Shown here in pieces: positions 24,263-33,521 of a DNA stretch of 64,000 bases. The number at the start of each line of letters is the position of its first letter. Positions within the stretch are counted from its first letter, which is position 1. Origin of the DNA: Pseudaminobacter soli (ex Zhang et al. 2022) (GTDB lineage Bacteria; Pseudomonadota; Alphaproteobacteria; Rhizobiales; Rhizobiaceae); assembly GCF_014595955.1 (NCBI RefSeq), contig NZ_JABVCF010000016.1:20063-84062 (forward strand), read 5' to 3'. Below the pieces are notes generated by a model. It was not told where the DNA came from. It did no database searches and was given only the letters and a program-made list of their open reading frames with translations. A program made the translations under genes and the position numbers.

Positions 24263-25270
24263 ATGCGGAAATTGACACTTGGGCTCACCGCCCTCGCGGC
24301 CCTCATCGGGCTATCCGCTGCGGCACCGGCGGATGAGAAGACAACGCTCTTGATTACTCGCCAGCCCGGCATCCTGTATCTGGCCAGCCATGTCATGGAG
24401 ACGCAAAAGCTTGTGGAGAAGCAGGCCGAGGCTGCGGGGCTGAAGGGGCTCACTGTGGAGTGGCGCGCGTTCTCGGGTGGCGGCGCCCAAACCGATGCCC
24501 TGCTCGCCGGGAACGTCGACGTTGTGAATACTGGAACCGGCAATTTGCTGCTTCTGTGGGACCGCACCAAAGGCCGCGTGAAGGGCATCATTCCGAGCTC
24601 GGCGCAACCGGTGATCATGGTGTCCAATGACCCGCGCATCAAATCGCTTGATGATATTGGTCCGAACGACAAGATCGCCGTTCCAACCGTAGGCGTTTCG
24701 ACCCAGGCGATCCTTCTGCAGATGGCCGCCGCAGCCAAGTATGGCGAGGATCAGGTCAAGAAGTTCGATGCCAATACGGTGCAACTCGGCCATCCGGACG
24801 CGGTCGCGGCCATCGCCAACCCTAACCACGAGGTCAAGAGTCATTTCTCGGCTCCGCCCTTTCAGTACATCGAGTTGAAGCAGCCTGGCGTGCACAGGGT
24901 TACCGACTCCCGGGAGATCCTCGGCGGGGGGCTGACCCAAGCGACCTTCTTTACGACCACGGATTTTGCTGAAAAGAATCCGACTCTGGTTAAAGCGCTC
25001 CGCGACGCCACCAAGGAAGCCGTGGGGATGATCAAGAAGGACCCGAAGGCAGCGCTTGAATCCTACAAGAAGGTTTCGGGTGACAAGACCTCAGTCGATG
25101 ATCTTATGGCGATCATCAACGAGCCAGGATTCCTTGATGACTACCGAACCGACCCCCAGGGGACGATGAAGTTCGCTACTCACCTGCACAAGATCGGCAC
25201 CTTGAAAGCGATGCCCTCTGCCTGGACAGACTACTACCTGGCAGACTCCGCGGACCTCAATGGCAACTGA
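24263..25270 (+). CDS. NitT/TauT-type ABC transporter, periplasmic binding protein
   Basis: This 335-residue protein has a Sec signal peptide (MRKLTLGLTALAALIGLSAA). The NMT1/SsuA-like fold is shown by GGAQTDALLAGNVDVVNTGT (about residues 73-92, ligand-gating strand), KIAVPTVGVSTQAILLQMAA and TTTDFAEKNPTLVKALRDAT. Relatives bind sulfonates, nitrate, pyrimidine precursors or small carboxylates. The start follows GGGAGGAGG. It is the first gene of a five-gene module (binding protein, ATPase, permease, IlvD-type dehydratase, RraA-type aldolase), so the ligand is probably a polyhydroxy acid. Confidence 0.9.
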   Translation: MRKLTLGLTALAALIGLSAAAPADEKTTLLITRQPGILYLASHVMETQKLVEKQAEAAGLKGLTVEWRAFSGGGAQTDALLAGNVDVVNTGTGNLLLLWDRTKGRVKGIIPSSAQPVIMVSNDPRIKSLDDIGPNDKIAVPTVGVSTQAILLQMAAAAKYGEDQVKKFDANTVQLGHPDAVAAIANPNHEVKSHFSAPPFQYIELKQPGVHRVTDSREILGGGLTQATFFTTTDFAEKNPTLVKALRDATKEAVGMIKKDPKAALESYKKVSGDKTSVDDLMAIINEPGFLDDYRTDPQGTMKFATHLHKIGTLKAMPSAWTDYYLADSADLNGN

Positions 25271-25298
25271 CGTGTCTTTGTGCAGGCGAGGATCCGCA

Positions 25299-26171
25299 AT
25301 GTCCTGGCCGGCCTTTGAACGCCATGTCAGCCAGCACGAAGCAATCAAGATGTCCGAAACTGCAGTATCTGGCACGATGCGTGGGCCGGGCGGTGCAAGG
25401 TCACCGCTTCTGACGGTCGATAACGTCACGTTGCGCTACAAGACTCCCAGCCTGCTCGTGACGGCGACGGAAGACGTCTCCTTCAACGTGGCGAGATCCG
25501 ATCGCTTCGTCCTCCTCGGGCCGTCGGGGTGCGGGAAGTCGACGCTGCTGAAGGGCGTTGGCGGGTACATGAAACCCGCCGCTGGTTCGATCTGCATCAA
25601 CGGGCGGCCGGTCACCAAGCCCGGCCCGGATCGGATGATGGTCTTCCAGGAATTCGACCAATTGATGCCCTGGAAGACCGTGCTTCAGAACGTGATGTTT
25701 CCGCTGGTCGTCGCGCGCAAGCTCTCCCAGAAGCAAGCCAGCGACATAGCCCGCGCCTACATCGACAAGGTGAAATTGACGCGCGCGATCGACAGCTATC
25801 CGCACACGCTCTCGGGGGGCATGAAGCAGCGCGTTGCCATAGCCCGAGGCATGGCCATGCAGCCCGACATCCTGCTCATGGACGAACCATTCGCCGCCCT
25901 GGACGCATTGACGCGTCGTCAGATGCAGGACGAACTTCTGCAACTGTGGGATGACACGAAATTCACGGTCATCTTCGTCACCCATTCCATTGCCGAGGCG
26001 ATCAAGATCTCCAATCGGATCCTGCTCCTGTCGCCGCATCCAGGCCGGGTGAAAGCGGAGGTGGTGAACGTTGACCGGGCCTCCATGGGCGACGGCAGCG
26101 CAGCCGATCTGGAACGCGAGATCCACAATCTTCTCTTCTCAGAGCAAGTCAGGTCCGGGGCCACGTCATGA
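25299..26171 (+). CDS. NitT/TauT-type ABC transporter, ATP-binding subunit
   Basis: This roughly 290-residue ATPase has Walker A GPSGCGKST, Q-loop VFQEFDQLMPW, signature LSGGMKQR, Walker B ILLMDEPFAALD and H-loop VTHSI, all intact. The LMPWKTVLQNV sequence is typical of SsuB/TauB relatives. Several ATGs are possible: 25260 overlaps the previous stop, 25299 has GAGGA seven bases upstream and is preferred, and 25350 would still keep the whole domain. The stop overlaps the permease start by four bases (ATGA), indicating translational coupling. Confidence 0.92.
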   Translation: MSWPAFERHVSQHEAIKMSETAVSGTMRGPGGARSPLLTVDNVTLRYKTPSLLVTATEDVSFNVARSDRFVLLGPSGCGKSTLLKGVGGYMKPAAGSICINGRPVTKPGPDRMMVFQEFDQLMPWKTVLQNVMFPLVVARKLSQKQASDIARAYIDKVKLTRAIDSYPHTLSGGMKQRVAIARGMAMQPDILLMDEPFAALDALTRRQMQDELLQLWDDTKFTVIFVTHSIAEAIKISNRILLLSPHPGRVKAEVVNVDRASMGDGSAADLEREIHNLLFSEQVRSGATS

Positions 26172-27061
26172 AACCAAAGGAAGCTTTGATAGCCAAGCCC
26201 CAGATCATCTTGTCCGACGGCGACATCGGCAGCCGCCCGGCTCACGCCAACTTGGCTCCCGTGGAGCAGAAACTCAGCACAGCAGAACTTGTCTGGGGCA
26301 TCGGAGCCGTCCGCAAGACACTGATCATCCTTATTCTGGCGGTGCTCTGGCAGACATATGCCGTCTACCTCGACAATCCGCTGCTGTTTCCTACCCTCAG
26401 CGACACGATCACCACGCTGATCGACCGCTTCGCCGATGGGACTCTGCCGGCCCGCATCGGCACGACGCTGAAGGTTCTTCTGATGGGCTACGCCGCCGGC
26501 ACACTGCTTGCGGCGCTGCTGACCGTACTAGCGATCAACACCCGCATCGGCACCGACTTCCTCGAGACGATGACCGCAATGTTCAATCCGCTGCCGGCCA
26601 TCTCGCTGCTGCCGCTCGCGTTGATTTGGTTTGGCCTGGGAACGCCCAGCCTTGTCTTCGTGCTGGTTCACTCAGTTCTTTGGGCGGTTGCCCTCAACAC
26701 CCACTCCGGTTTCCTCGGCGTGTCGCGCACGCTGCGGATGGTCGGGGCAAACTATGGGCTGACCGGCTTTTCCTATGTGACGCGCATCCTGATCCCCGCT
26801 GCATTTCCGTCGATCCTGACCGGTCTCAAGATCGGTTGGGCATTTGCCTGGCGCACCTTGATTGCCGCGGAGCTGGTGTTCGGTGTCTCGTCCGGCCAAG
26901 GCGGTCTCGGCTGGTTCATCTTCGAGAACCGCAATCTGCTCGACATTCCGGCCGTGTTCGCGGGCTTGCTGACGGTCATCGCCATTGGTCTGACCGTGGA
27001 GAATCTCGTCTTCCAGACCATCGAGCGCCGAACCATCCGCAAATGGGGAATGAAGGAATGA
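26168..27061 (+). CDS. NitT/TauT-type ABC transporter, permease
   Basis: The protein has 297 residues and about six helices. The EAA-like loop for ATPase contact is NTHSGFLGVSRTLRMVGANY, followed by GLTGFSYVTRILIPAAFPSI. The first 45 residues are cytosolic. BPD_transp_1 family; it forms the membrane channel as a homodimer with the ATPase at 25299. It overlaps both neighbours by four bases, so all three are translated as a unit with the dehydratase. Confidence 0.92.
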   Translation: MKPKEALIAKPQIILSDGDIGSRPAHANLAPVEQKLSTAELVWGIGAVRKTLIILILAVLWQTYAVYLDNPLLFPTLSDTITTLIDRFADGTLPARIGTTLKVLLMGYAAGTLLAALLTVLAINTRIGTDFLETMTAMFNPLPAISLLPLALIWFGLGTPSLVFVLVHSVLWAVALNTHSGFLGVSRTLRMVGANYGLTGFSYVTRILIPAAFPSILTGLKIGWAFAWRTLIAAELVFGVSSGQGGLGWFIFENRNLLDIPAVFAGLLTVIAIGLTVENLVFQTIERRTIRKWGMKE

Positions 27062-28797
27062 GCCGCGCTCGAAAGACCGCAAACGATCTGCGTTCGGCAC
27101 GCTGGTTCGCACCTGACGACCTGCGGAGCTTCGGCCATCGCTCTCGCATGATGCAACTCGGCTATTCGGAAGAGGACTTCCGCAACAAGCCGATCATCGG
27201 TGTTCTCAACACCTGGTCCGAATTGAACAGCTGCCATTCGCATTTCCGCGAGCGGGTACAGGACGTGAAGCGCGGCGTCGCCCAGGCCGGCGGCTTTGGG
27301 GTCGAAATGCCGGCGCTGTCGGTCGACGAGAGCTTCACCAAGCCGACATCGATGCTCTACCGCAACCTACTGGCGATCGAGACCGAGGAGATGATCCGCT
27401 CGCACCCGCTCGATGGCGTGGTGCTGATGGGCGGATGCGACAAGACCACGCCAGGGCTGGTGATGGGTGCACTGAGCGCGGGCGTGCCGATGATCTATCT
27501 GCCGGCGGGGCCGATGTTGCGTGGAAACTTTGCTGGAAAGTTTCTCGGCTCTGGATCGGATGCCTGGAAGTACTGGGACGAGCGCCGCGCCGGCAACATC
27601 TCCGATGAGGAGTGGCTGGGCATCCAGGGCGGCATCGCGCGCTCGGCCGGCACCTGCATGACCATGGGAACAGCCTCAACCATGACGGCGATCGCCGACG
27701 CGATGGGCCTGACGCTGCCTGGCGCGTCTTCGATCCCGGCAGTGGACTCTAACCATCAGCGCATGGGCGCTGACTGCGGCCGGCGCATCGTCGAAATGGT
27801 GTGGGAGGAATTGACGCCTGACAAGATCGTCACCCAGGCGACCTGCCGCAATGCGGCCGTTGTGGCGATGGCTACGGGGTGCTCGACCAACGCTGTGGTG
27901 CATCTCATTGCGATGGCACGCCGCGCGGGCGTCGACCTGACGCTTGACGAGTTCGACGCGCTCGGCCGCGTAACGCCGCTGATCGCCAATGTGCGCCCCG
28001 CCGGCAAAGACTACCTGATGGAGGACTTCTATTATGCGGGCGGGCTGCGGGCGCTGATGAAGCAACTCGCGGATCGCCTCGACCTTTCGGTCATGACGGT
28101 CACCGGCCGGACGATGGGCGAGAATATCGAGAGTGCGAAGGTCTACAACGACGACGTGATCCGGCCGCTTTCCAACCCCGTCTATCACGAGGGCTCGCTG
28201 GCGGTGCTGCGCGGCAATCTCTGCCCAGACGGGGCGGTTATCAAGCCTGCGGCATGCGACCCGCGCTTCTATCTCCATGAGGGGCCGGCACTGGTCTTCG
28301 ATAGCTATCCAGAGATGAAGGCGGCGATCGACGACGAGAACCTCGACGTGACGCCCGACCACGTTCTCGTGCTGCGCAACGCGGGTCCTCAAGGAGGGCC
28401 TGGTTTTCCGGAATGGGGCATGCTGCCGATCCCGAAGGCGCTGATCAAGAAGGGCTACCGCGACATGCTTCGGATTTCCGACGCGCGAATGTCCGGCACT
28501 TCCTACGGTGCCTGCGTGCTGCATGTGGCACCGGAAAGCTACGTTGGCGGTCCTCTCGCTCTGCTGCGGACCGGCGATTTGGTGCGGCTCGATTTGCCGA
28601 ACCGCAGGCTGGATATGCTGGTCGCCGAAGACGAACTCGCCCGTCGCCGGGCCCTGTGGACCGCACCGCCTGCGCGCTACGAGCGCGGCTACGGCTACAT
28701 GTTCGCCCGCCACGTCACCCAGGCGGACCAGGGCTGCGATTTCGATTTCCTGAAAACCGACTTCGGCCGCACCGCGGGCGAGCCGGACATCTTCTGA
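27058..28797 (+). CDS. IlvD/Edd-family acid-sugar dehydratase
   Basis: This 579-residue enzyme has the [Fe-S] cluster cysteines in NTWSELNSCHSHF, LMGGCDKTTPG and SAGTCMTMGTASTM, and the family C-terminal active-site loop ISDARMSGTSYG. It resembles L-arabinonate or related pentonate dehydratases more than dihydroxyacid dehydratase (SELNSCH with SFTKPTSMLYRNL). The product would be a 2-keto-3-deoxy acid. The ATG overlaps the permease stop by four bases, so the long upstream extension of this frame is rejected. The next gene, of the RraA family, could cleave the keto acid. The exact sugar acid is unknown. Confidence 0.9.
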   Translation: MSRARKTANDLRSARWFAPDDLRSFGHRSRMMQLGYSEEDFRNKPIIGVLNTWSELNSCHSHFRERVQDVKRGVAQAGGFGVEMPALSVDESFTKPTSMLYRNLLAIETEEMIRSHPLDGVVLMGGCDKTTPGLVMGALSAGVPMIYLPAGPMLRGNFAGKFLGSGSDAWKYWDERRAGNISDEEWLGIQGGIARSAGTCMTMGTASTMTAIADAMGLTLPGASSIPAVDSNHQRMGADCGRRIVEMVWEELTPDKIVTQATCRNAAVVAMATGCSTNAVVHLIAMARRAGVDLTLDEFDALGRVTPLIANVRPAGKDYLMEDFYYAGGLRALMKQLADRLDLSVMTVTGRTMGENIESAKVYNDDVIRPLSNPVYHEGSLAVLRGNLCPDGAVIKPAACDPRFYLHEGPALVFDSYPEMKAAIDDENLDVTPDHVLVLRNAGPQGGPGFPEWGMLPIPKALIKKGYRDMLRISDARMSGTSYGACVLHVAPESYVGGPLALLRTGDLVRLDLPNRRLDMLVAEDELARRRALWTAPPARYERGYGYMFARHVTQADQGCDFDFLKTDFGRTAGEPDIF

Positions 28798-28804
28798 GGT
28801 CACG

Positions 28805-29530
28805 ATGTCAGACGACGTTCTTTCCGACGAGACACGTACGAAGCTGAAGATGATTTCGACGGCGTCCATCGCGACGGCGCTGTTCAAGCGAGGCTTGCGC
28901 AACCAGTACATTCAGGGCGTCGTGCCCGTCTCCCCCAAGACGGAGACCATGGTGGGCCAGGCGTTCACCCTGCGGTATATCCCGGCACGCGAAGATCGCA
29001 ATCCGATCACCGTTTTCCGCAATCCGGATCACCCGCAGCGGGTGGCGATGGAGACTTGCCCGCCCGGCCATGTTTTGGTGATGGACGCGCGCAAGGATGC
29101 ACGAGCCGCAACGGCCGGTTCGATCCTGCTCACGCGGCTTGCGCTTCGCGGCGCGGCTGGCGTTGTCTCCGACGGCGGGTTTCGCGACGCCGAGGGGATC
29201 GCCGCGCTGGACATGCCTGCCTATTACGCCAAGCCGTCCGCGCCCACGAATCTGACGCTTCACGAAGCGATCGAGATCAACTGTCCGATCTCGTGCGGCG
29301 ACGTCGCGGTCTTTCCCGGTGATGTGCTTGTCGGCGATCGGGACGGCGTGATGGTCATTCCCGTGCACCTGGTCGATGAGATTGCCGACGAATGCAGCGG
29401 CATGGAAGCCTTCGAGGAGTTCGTACTCGAGGAGATTGAGGCTGGGGCTTCGATCATCGGGCTCTATCCCTGCACCAAGCAAGAAAATCAGGCGAAGTAC
29501 GAGACTTGGCGCAGCAAAAACGGGAAATAG
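28805..29530 (+). CDS. RraA-family aldolase/demethylmenaquinone-methyltransferase-like protein
   Basis: The protein has 241 residues. The RraA core has RAATAGSILLTRLALRGAAG and VVSDGGFRDAEGI, where the R-D pair is the catalytic site of 4-hydroxy-4-methyl-2-oxoglutarate/oxaloacetate aldolases of this fold. CGDVAVFPGDVLVGDRDGVM follows. RNase E-inhibitor members lack a catabolic context, whereas here the gene is seven bases after an acid-sugar dehydratase, so aldol cleavage of a 2-keto-3-deoxy acid is the best inference. Cytosolic, probably a trimer or hexamer. It ends the module; the next gene is convergent. Confidence 0.85.
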   Translation: MSDDVLSDETRTKLKMISTASIATALFKRGLRNQYIQGVVPVSPKTETMVGQAFTLRYIPAREDRNPITVFRNPDHPQRVAMETCPPGHVLVMDARKDARAATAGSILLTRLALRGAAGVVSDGGFRDAEGIAALDMPAYYAKPSAPTNLTLHEAIEINCPISCGDVAVFPGDVLVGDRDGVMVIPVHLVDEIADECSGMEAFEEFVLEEIEAGASIIGLYPCTKQENQAKYETWRSKNGK

Positions 29531-29708
29531 ATCCTCTGGACTACCGCTTCCAACGCGCACTCGGCAACTCGATCATCGATCTGCTCCGAACGCGCCAAGG
29601 ATAGCGAGGCACTGAGCGTCTCCCCAGATCCTCAAAGTGTAGTCTGTAGCAAAGGCACTCCCGGACCGGGCGACCGTTGTTGCTGCTGAGTGTGGATTCC
29701 TCACAGCG

Positions 29709-30995
29709 TCATCGCCCAAAACCCGCCGACTGCGGCAGCCAGAGCGAGAGCTGGGGAAATGCCCAGACTATAAACAGTCCTGCGATCAGCAGGAGCACGT
29801 AGGGCAGTGCGCCCCGGACCACCTCGCTGAGCGGGGCGTTGGTTATCCCTTTGATGACGAACAGGTTCATGCCCACCGGCGGCGTGATCAGAGCGAGTTC
29901 CAGATTGATCATCAGCATGACGCCGTACCAGATCAGGTTGATGTCCAACGCCAAAAGTGCCGGCAGGATGATCGGTGTGGTGATCAGGATGATCGCGATG
30001 GTCTCCAAAAACATGCCCAGGATGAAGATCGCGAACATGACGACCAGGATGAAGCCGGTCTGCGACAGCCCAAGGGCGGTCACGCTTTCGATGATCTCGG
30101 CAGGAAGGCGGATGATCGTCACCGCATGGCCGAACATGCCCGCGGCGGCGATGATCATGAACAGCATCGCGCTCGTGCGCATCGTCTCGATCGAACAGTC
30201 CAGGAGATCGCGAAGGCTGAGATTGCGATAGACCAGCAGCGCGACCAGCAGCGCGTAAACGGCACCGATCGCCGCGGCCTCCGCCGCGGTGAAAATGCCA
30301 AAATAGATGCCGCCGAGAATGATGGGCGGCATCATGACAGCCCAGATCGAGTTCAAGAAGGCGCGCGCGACAGCAGCGGTGCCCGGCCATTCAGGCGATA
30401 TCAGATCCTTGCGTTTCCTGGCCTGAAACCAGCTGAAGGCGGCGAAGATGGCGGCCATCACCAATCCGGGCAGGAAACCGGCGATGAACAGGGCGCCGAT
30501 CGAGGCATTGGTGACGATGGCATAAAGGATCATCGGCCCGGACGGCGGGATCAGGATGCCGAGGGTGCCGCCGGCGGCGATGATCCCGTAGGTGTCACGC
30601 GGCCGATAGCCGAAGCGCTGCATCTGCGGAATGGCCGTGGAGCCGATGGTCAGCGCCGTCGCCACCGACGATCCCGAAATGGTGGCAAAGATGGTGCAGG
30701 ACAGGATCGTTGCGAAGCCGAGCCCGCCCTTCACATGGCCGACCAGCTTGTTGGCCATGTCGAAGAGGTCGTCGACGACCTTCGCCTTGATCATCACATA
30801 GGCCATGAAGGCGAACATCGGGATGGTCGCCAAAAGCGGGTTGTTGAGGCTGGCGAAGACCGTGTCGGCCATGCTGTAGATGCTGCCTTCGAAGACCGCG
30901 AGCACGACGAGGGAAGCGAGGCCGAGCGCCGCAAAAATCGGCATCCCGGTCAGCAGCAAGACGAGCAGCAGAGACAGGACGAGGAAGATGGTCAT
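29709..30995 (-). CDS. TRAP transporter large permease (DctM family)
   Basis: This 428-residue inner-membrane protein has about 12 helices. DctM landmarks are LLTGMPIFAALGLASLVVLA, ATISGSSVATALTIGSTAIP and IAAGGTLGILIPPSGPMILY (the Gly/Pro loop forming the substrate/Na+ path), and later ITPPVGMNLFVIKGI. The start at 30995 overlaps the stop of the small permease by four bases. It is the last gene of the operon whose first gene is the CoA-transferase; import of a dicarboxylate-like acid is expected. Confidence 0.93.
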   Translation of the reverse strand: MTIFLVLSLLLVLLLTGMPIFAALGLASLVVLAVFEGSIYSMADTVFASLNNPLLATIPMFAFMAYVMIKAKVVDDLFDMANKLVGHVKGGLGFATILSCTIFATISGSSVATALTIGSTAIPQMQRFGYRPRDTYGIIAAGGTLGILIPPSGPMILYAIVTNASIGALFIAGFLPGLVMAAIFAAFSWFQARKRKDLISPEWPGTAAVARAFLNSIWAVMMPPIILGGIYFGIFTAAEAAAIGAVYALLVALLVYRNLSLRDLLDCSIETMRTSAMLFMIIAAAGMFGHAVTIIRLPAEIIESVTALGLSQTGFILVVMFAIFILGMFLETIAIILITTPIILPALLALDINLIWYGVMLMINLELALITPPVGMNLFVIKGITNAPLSEVVRGALPYVLLLIAGLFIVWAFPQLSLWLPQSAGFGR

Positions 30996-31522
30996 CGCCC
31001 GCTCCCGGCCATGCGGCCGATAATCTTGGCGAGCGACACCAGACCGAGCAGCGCCGCGCCGAGCAGCATGGTGGATTGGGGAATCCACATCGGCAACTCG
31101 AGATAGCCGGAGGAATACGCGCCGAACTGGCGGGAGAAGGCGACCGTATGCCAGGCGGTGACCAGCAGCAGCACCGAAAACACGAGAACGGCGATGTCGG
31201 CCCACAGATCCAGCAGCCATCGCGTCCGGGAGCCGACATTCTCCAGAAGGAGGTCGATGCCGATATGGTCGCCGCGCCTGTAGGCCTCCGCGGCGCCTGC
31301 CATGACGATCGCCACGACGAGGAAACCAGTGGCTTCATCAACGCCGAGCAGCGAGTGGCCGAGAACATAGCGCTTGAAGACGCTAAGCGCCGTGATCGCG
31401 AGGACGATAACAATCAGCAGGGCCGCAATCACTCCAGAAATCCAGGAGATCGCTCCTGCGATACGTTCGAGACGGGAGGCGGCGGCCGCCGGCCCCTCCC
31501 CTGCTTCGACCACCCCAGCCAT
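30992..31522 (-). CDS. TRAP transporter small permease (DctQ family)
   Basis: This 176-residue protein has four predicted helices (ISWISGVIAALLIVIVLAIT and TGFLVVAIVMAGAAEAYRRG among them) and the DctQ motif GDHIGIDLLLENV. It connects the binding protein to the large permease. It starts 10 bases after the binding-protein stop and overlaps the large permease gene by four bases. Confidence 0.9.
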   Translation of the reverse strand: MAGVVEAGEGPAAAASRLERIAGAISWISGVIAALLIVIVLAITALSVFKRYVLGHSLLGVDEATGFLVVAIVMAGAAEAYRRGDHIGIDLLLENVGSRTRWLLDLWADIAVLVFSVLLLVTAWHTVAFSRQFGAYSSGYLELPMWIPQSTMLLGAALLGLVSLAKIIGRMAGSGR

Positions 31523-31531
31523 TTCGCCCGC

Positions 31532-32524
31532 CTATTTGATCTTTTTGATCAGTTCGAGCAGCTTCTTGCCGTCCTCGCCGGACTCTTCGGCAAAGCCTTC
31601 GGCGAAGGAGGGCTGCATCGCCGCCTGGAACGCAGCATTCTCCTCATCGGTGGCGATGTGCACCGTCACGCCCTTTTCGCGAAGCTGGTCGGGTGCGTGG
31701 GCGCTGGCTTCGATCGAGGCTTCCAGCGCCCAGCCGGCGGCTGCTTCGCCCGCCTGCTTCAGCGCCGCCTTGGACTTGTCGCTCAGGCCGTCGTACCAGG
31801 CCGGGTTGACGTAGCCGTGCAGATAGGCCGCGAGTACCGGAACCACGGTCATGTGGTCCTGCACTTCGTAATATTTTCGCGAATAGGCGGCCGCCACGTC
31901 GGTGATCGCCGCGTCGATGACGCCGGTAGCGAGCGCCTGGTAAACTTCGCTGCCCGGCATCGACACCGTGGTGGCCCCCATGGCGACCAGGCCACGGTCG
32001 AAGGCAGGGCCGATGCCACGCATCTTCAGGCCCTGGAAATCCTCCGGTTTGGTCAGCGGCTTGCCCTTCGAGGTGAAGACGCTGGTATTGGTCTGGAACA
32101 TCCAGGCAATGTTCTTGATGCCCTTTTCCGCCAGCTTCTCCTCAAGGAATGCGGCGGCTTCGGACGTCGGCCACTTCTTCCAGGCCTCGATCGACGACAT
32201 CGTGTAGGGGCCAACCGTGACATTCATCAGCGGCAGCGTCTTGCCCCATTGGAAATTGAGAGAAAAGGCGCATTCGATGTCACCCTTGGCCACCGCCAGG
32301 ATGTTGTCATTGGCCTTGACCAGGCTGTCGGCGCCGAAGATCTGAACATCGATTTCGTCTTCCGAGAGCTTCTCGACTTCAGCCGCCCATTTGTCGACGA
32401 CAACGGCGATATGGTGCGCCGGCGGCAACTGGTGGCTGCAGCGCATTGTCTCGGCGGCCTGCGCAATCGTGACGAAGGACGTGGACAGCGCAAGCGCGGC
32501 CAGTCCCTTTCCTAGTTTTGCCAT
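31532..32524 (-). CDS. TRAP transporter periplasmic binding protein (DctP family)
   Basis: The 330-residue precursor has signal peptide MAKLGKGLAALALSTSFVTI, then a cleavage region around AQAAE. DctP features are MRCSHQLPPAHHIAVVVDKW, KPEDFQGLKMRGIGPAFDRG (the conserved Arg that binds the ligand carboxylate) and MPGSEVYQALATGVIDAAIT. It binds a carboxylic acid and delivers it to DctQM. Its position between the lyase gene and the permeases suggests that the ligand is the acid later activated by the CoA-transferase. Confidence 0.92.
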   Translation of the reverse strand: MAKLGKGLAALALSTSFVTIAQAAETMRCSHQLPPAHHIAVVVDKWAAEVEKLSEDEIDVQIFGADSLVKANDNILAVAKGDIECAFSLNFQWGKTLPLMNVTVGPYTMSSIEAWKKWPTSEAAAFLEEKLAEKGIKNIAWMFQTNTSVFTSKGKPLTKPEDFQGLKMRGIGPAFDRGLVAMGATTVSMPGSEVYQALATGVIDAAITDVAAAYSRKYYEVQDHMTVVPVLAAYLHGYVNPAWYDGLSDKSKAALKQAGEAAAGWALEASIEASAHAPDQLREKGVTVHIATDEENAAFQAAMQPSFAEGFAEESGEDGKKLLELIKKIK

Positions 32525-32576
32525 CGTCTCCTCCCTGGGCTTGCTGTGAATTGTTATTGCCGCCGGTTTCCGCCCG

Positions 32577-33521
32577 TCAGCTGCGCCATACGATCGTTCG
32601 CGGAGGCCCCGCGCGCGCTACGGCACCGAAAAGCTGTTCTTGTGGCATTTCCGCCGCCGGGATCTCGCGGACCGCAGTCAACGCATCAAGATCGATGCCC
32701 GTGCGGAAGCCTTTCGTCTCGCAGAGATAGACGAGATCCTCCATGACGACGTTGCCGGTCGCCCCGGGCGCGAACGGACATCCACCCAAGCCGCCGAGCG
32801 AGCCGTCCAGCACGCGCGCACCCGCGTCGAGCGCGGTCGAGGCATTGGCGATCCCCATGCCGCGCGTGTCGTGAAGGTGGACGATGTAGGGACGGGCGTC
32901 GCAAAGCCGCGTCATTGCACCTGCCAGCTCGCCGACCTGCCGCGGACCGGCAAACCCGACCGTGTCGGCGATGCCGACGATATCGGCTCCGGCTTCGAGG
33001 CATTGTTCCGCCAGCGCGATGACCTGCGCGGGGGCGACCGCGCCAGCGATCGAGCAGCCGAACGCCATCGCGATGCCGGCATTGATGAGCGGGCGACGAC
33101 CGGATCCGTCCCGCATCCGCGCGACCGTACGCACCAGGTCGACCGCCTCCGCACGGGTACGGCGCGCATTGGCCTGGCTATGCTCCTCGGTGGCCGAAAC
33201 AACGCAGACGATCTCGTTGACGCCCGTTGCGAGCGCGTCCGCTGCGCCGCGCTCGTTCAGCGCCAAAGCCATGCTGAAGGCGCTTGGCAGCGCCTCGACA
33301 GTTTCGATCATCTCCCGCACATCGGCGAACTGCGGCATCCGGGAGGCCGGCAGGAATGAACCGACCTCGAAATGACGCATGCCGGCCGCATATTCGCACC
33401 GGATCCATTCCTGCTTGGCTTGGGTCGACGGGAAGTTCTTGACCAGTTGCAGTCCATCGCGAAGCCCGACCTCGCGCAGGGTGATTCTGCCGGCAGGATA
33501 GATGTCCAAGACGCCCGTCAT
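32577..33521 (-). CDS. HMG-CoA-lyase-like enzyme
   Basis: This 314-residue TIM-barrel lyase has N-terminal LREVGLRDGLQ (catalytic Arg-Asp), metal His pair in YIVHLHDTRGMGIANA, and GSLGGLGGCPFAPGATGNV with the catalytic-loop Cys, all as in hydroxymethylglutaryl-CoA lyase. These enzymes split a 3-hydroxy-3-methylacyl-CoA to a ketoacid or acetoacetate plus acetyl-CoA; citramalyl-CoA-type substrates are also known in relatives. Its start overlaps the stop of the CoA-transferase gene by four bases, so the two probably act in sequence: activation, then cleavage. Confidence 0.88.
   Translation of the reverse strand: MTGVLDIYPAGRITLREVGLRDGLQLVKNFPSTQAKQEWIRCEYAAGMRHFEVGSFLPASRMPQFADVREMIETVEALPSAFSMALALNERGAADALATGVNEIVCVVSATEEHSQANARRTRAEAVDLVRTVARMRDGSGRRPLINAGIAMAFGCSIAGAVAPAQVIALAEQCLEAGADIVGIADTVGFAGPRQVGELAGAMTRLCDARPYIVHLHDTRGMGIANASTALDAGARVLDGSLGGLGGCPFAPGATGNVVMEDLVYLCETKGFRTGIDLDALTAVREIPAAEMPQEQLFGAVARAGPPRTIVWRS

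Noticed and set aside
26071-27057. N-terminal extension of the IlvD-type dehydratase frame
   Set aside because: It overlaps the permease in another frame; the true start overlaps the permease stop by four bases.
31076-32515. 479-codon plus-strand frame opposite the TRAP binding protein
   Set aside because: Shadow of DctQ/DctP genes; composition is His/Arg/Gly rich with no motif.
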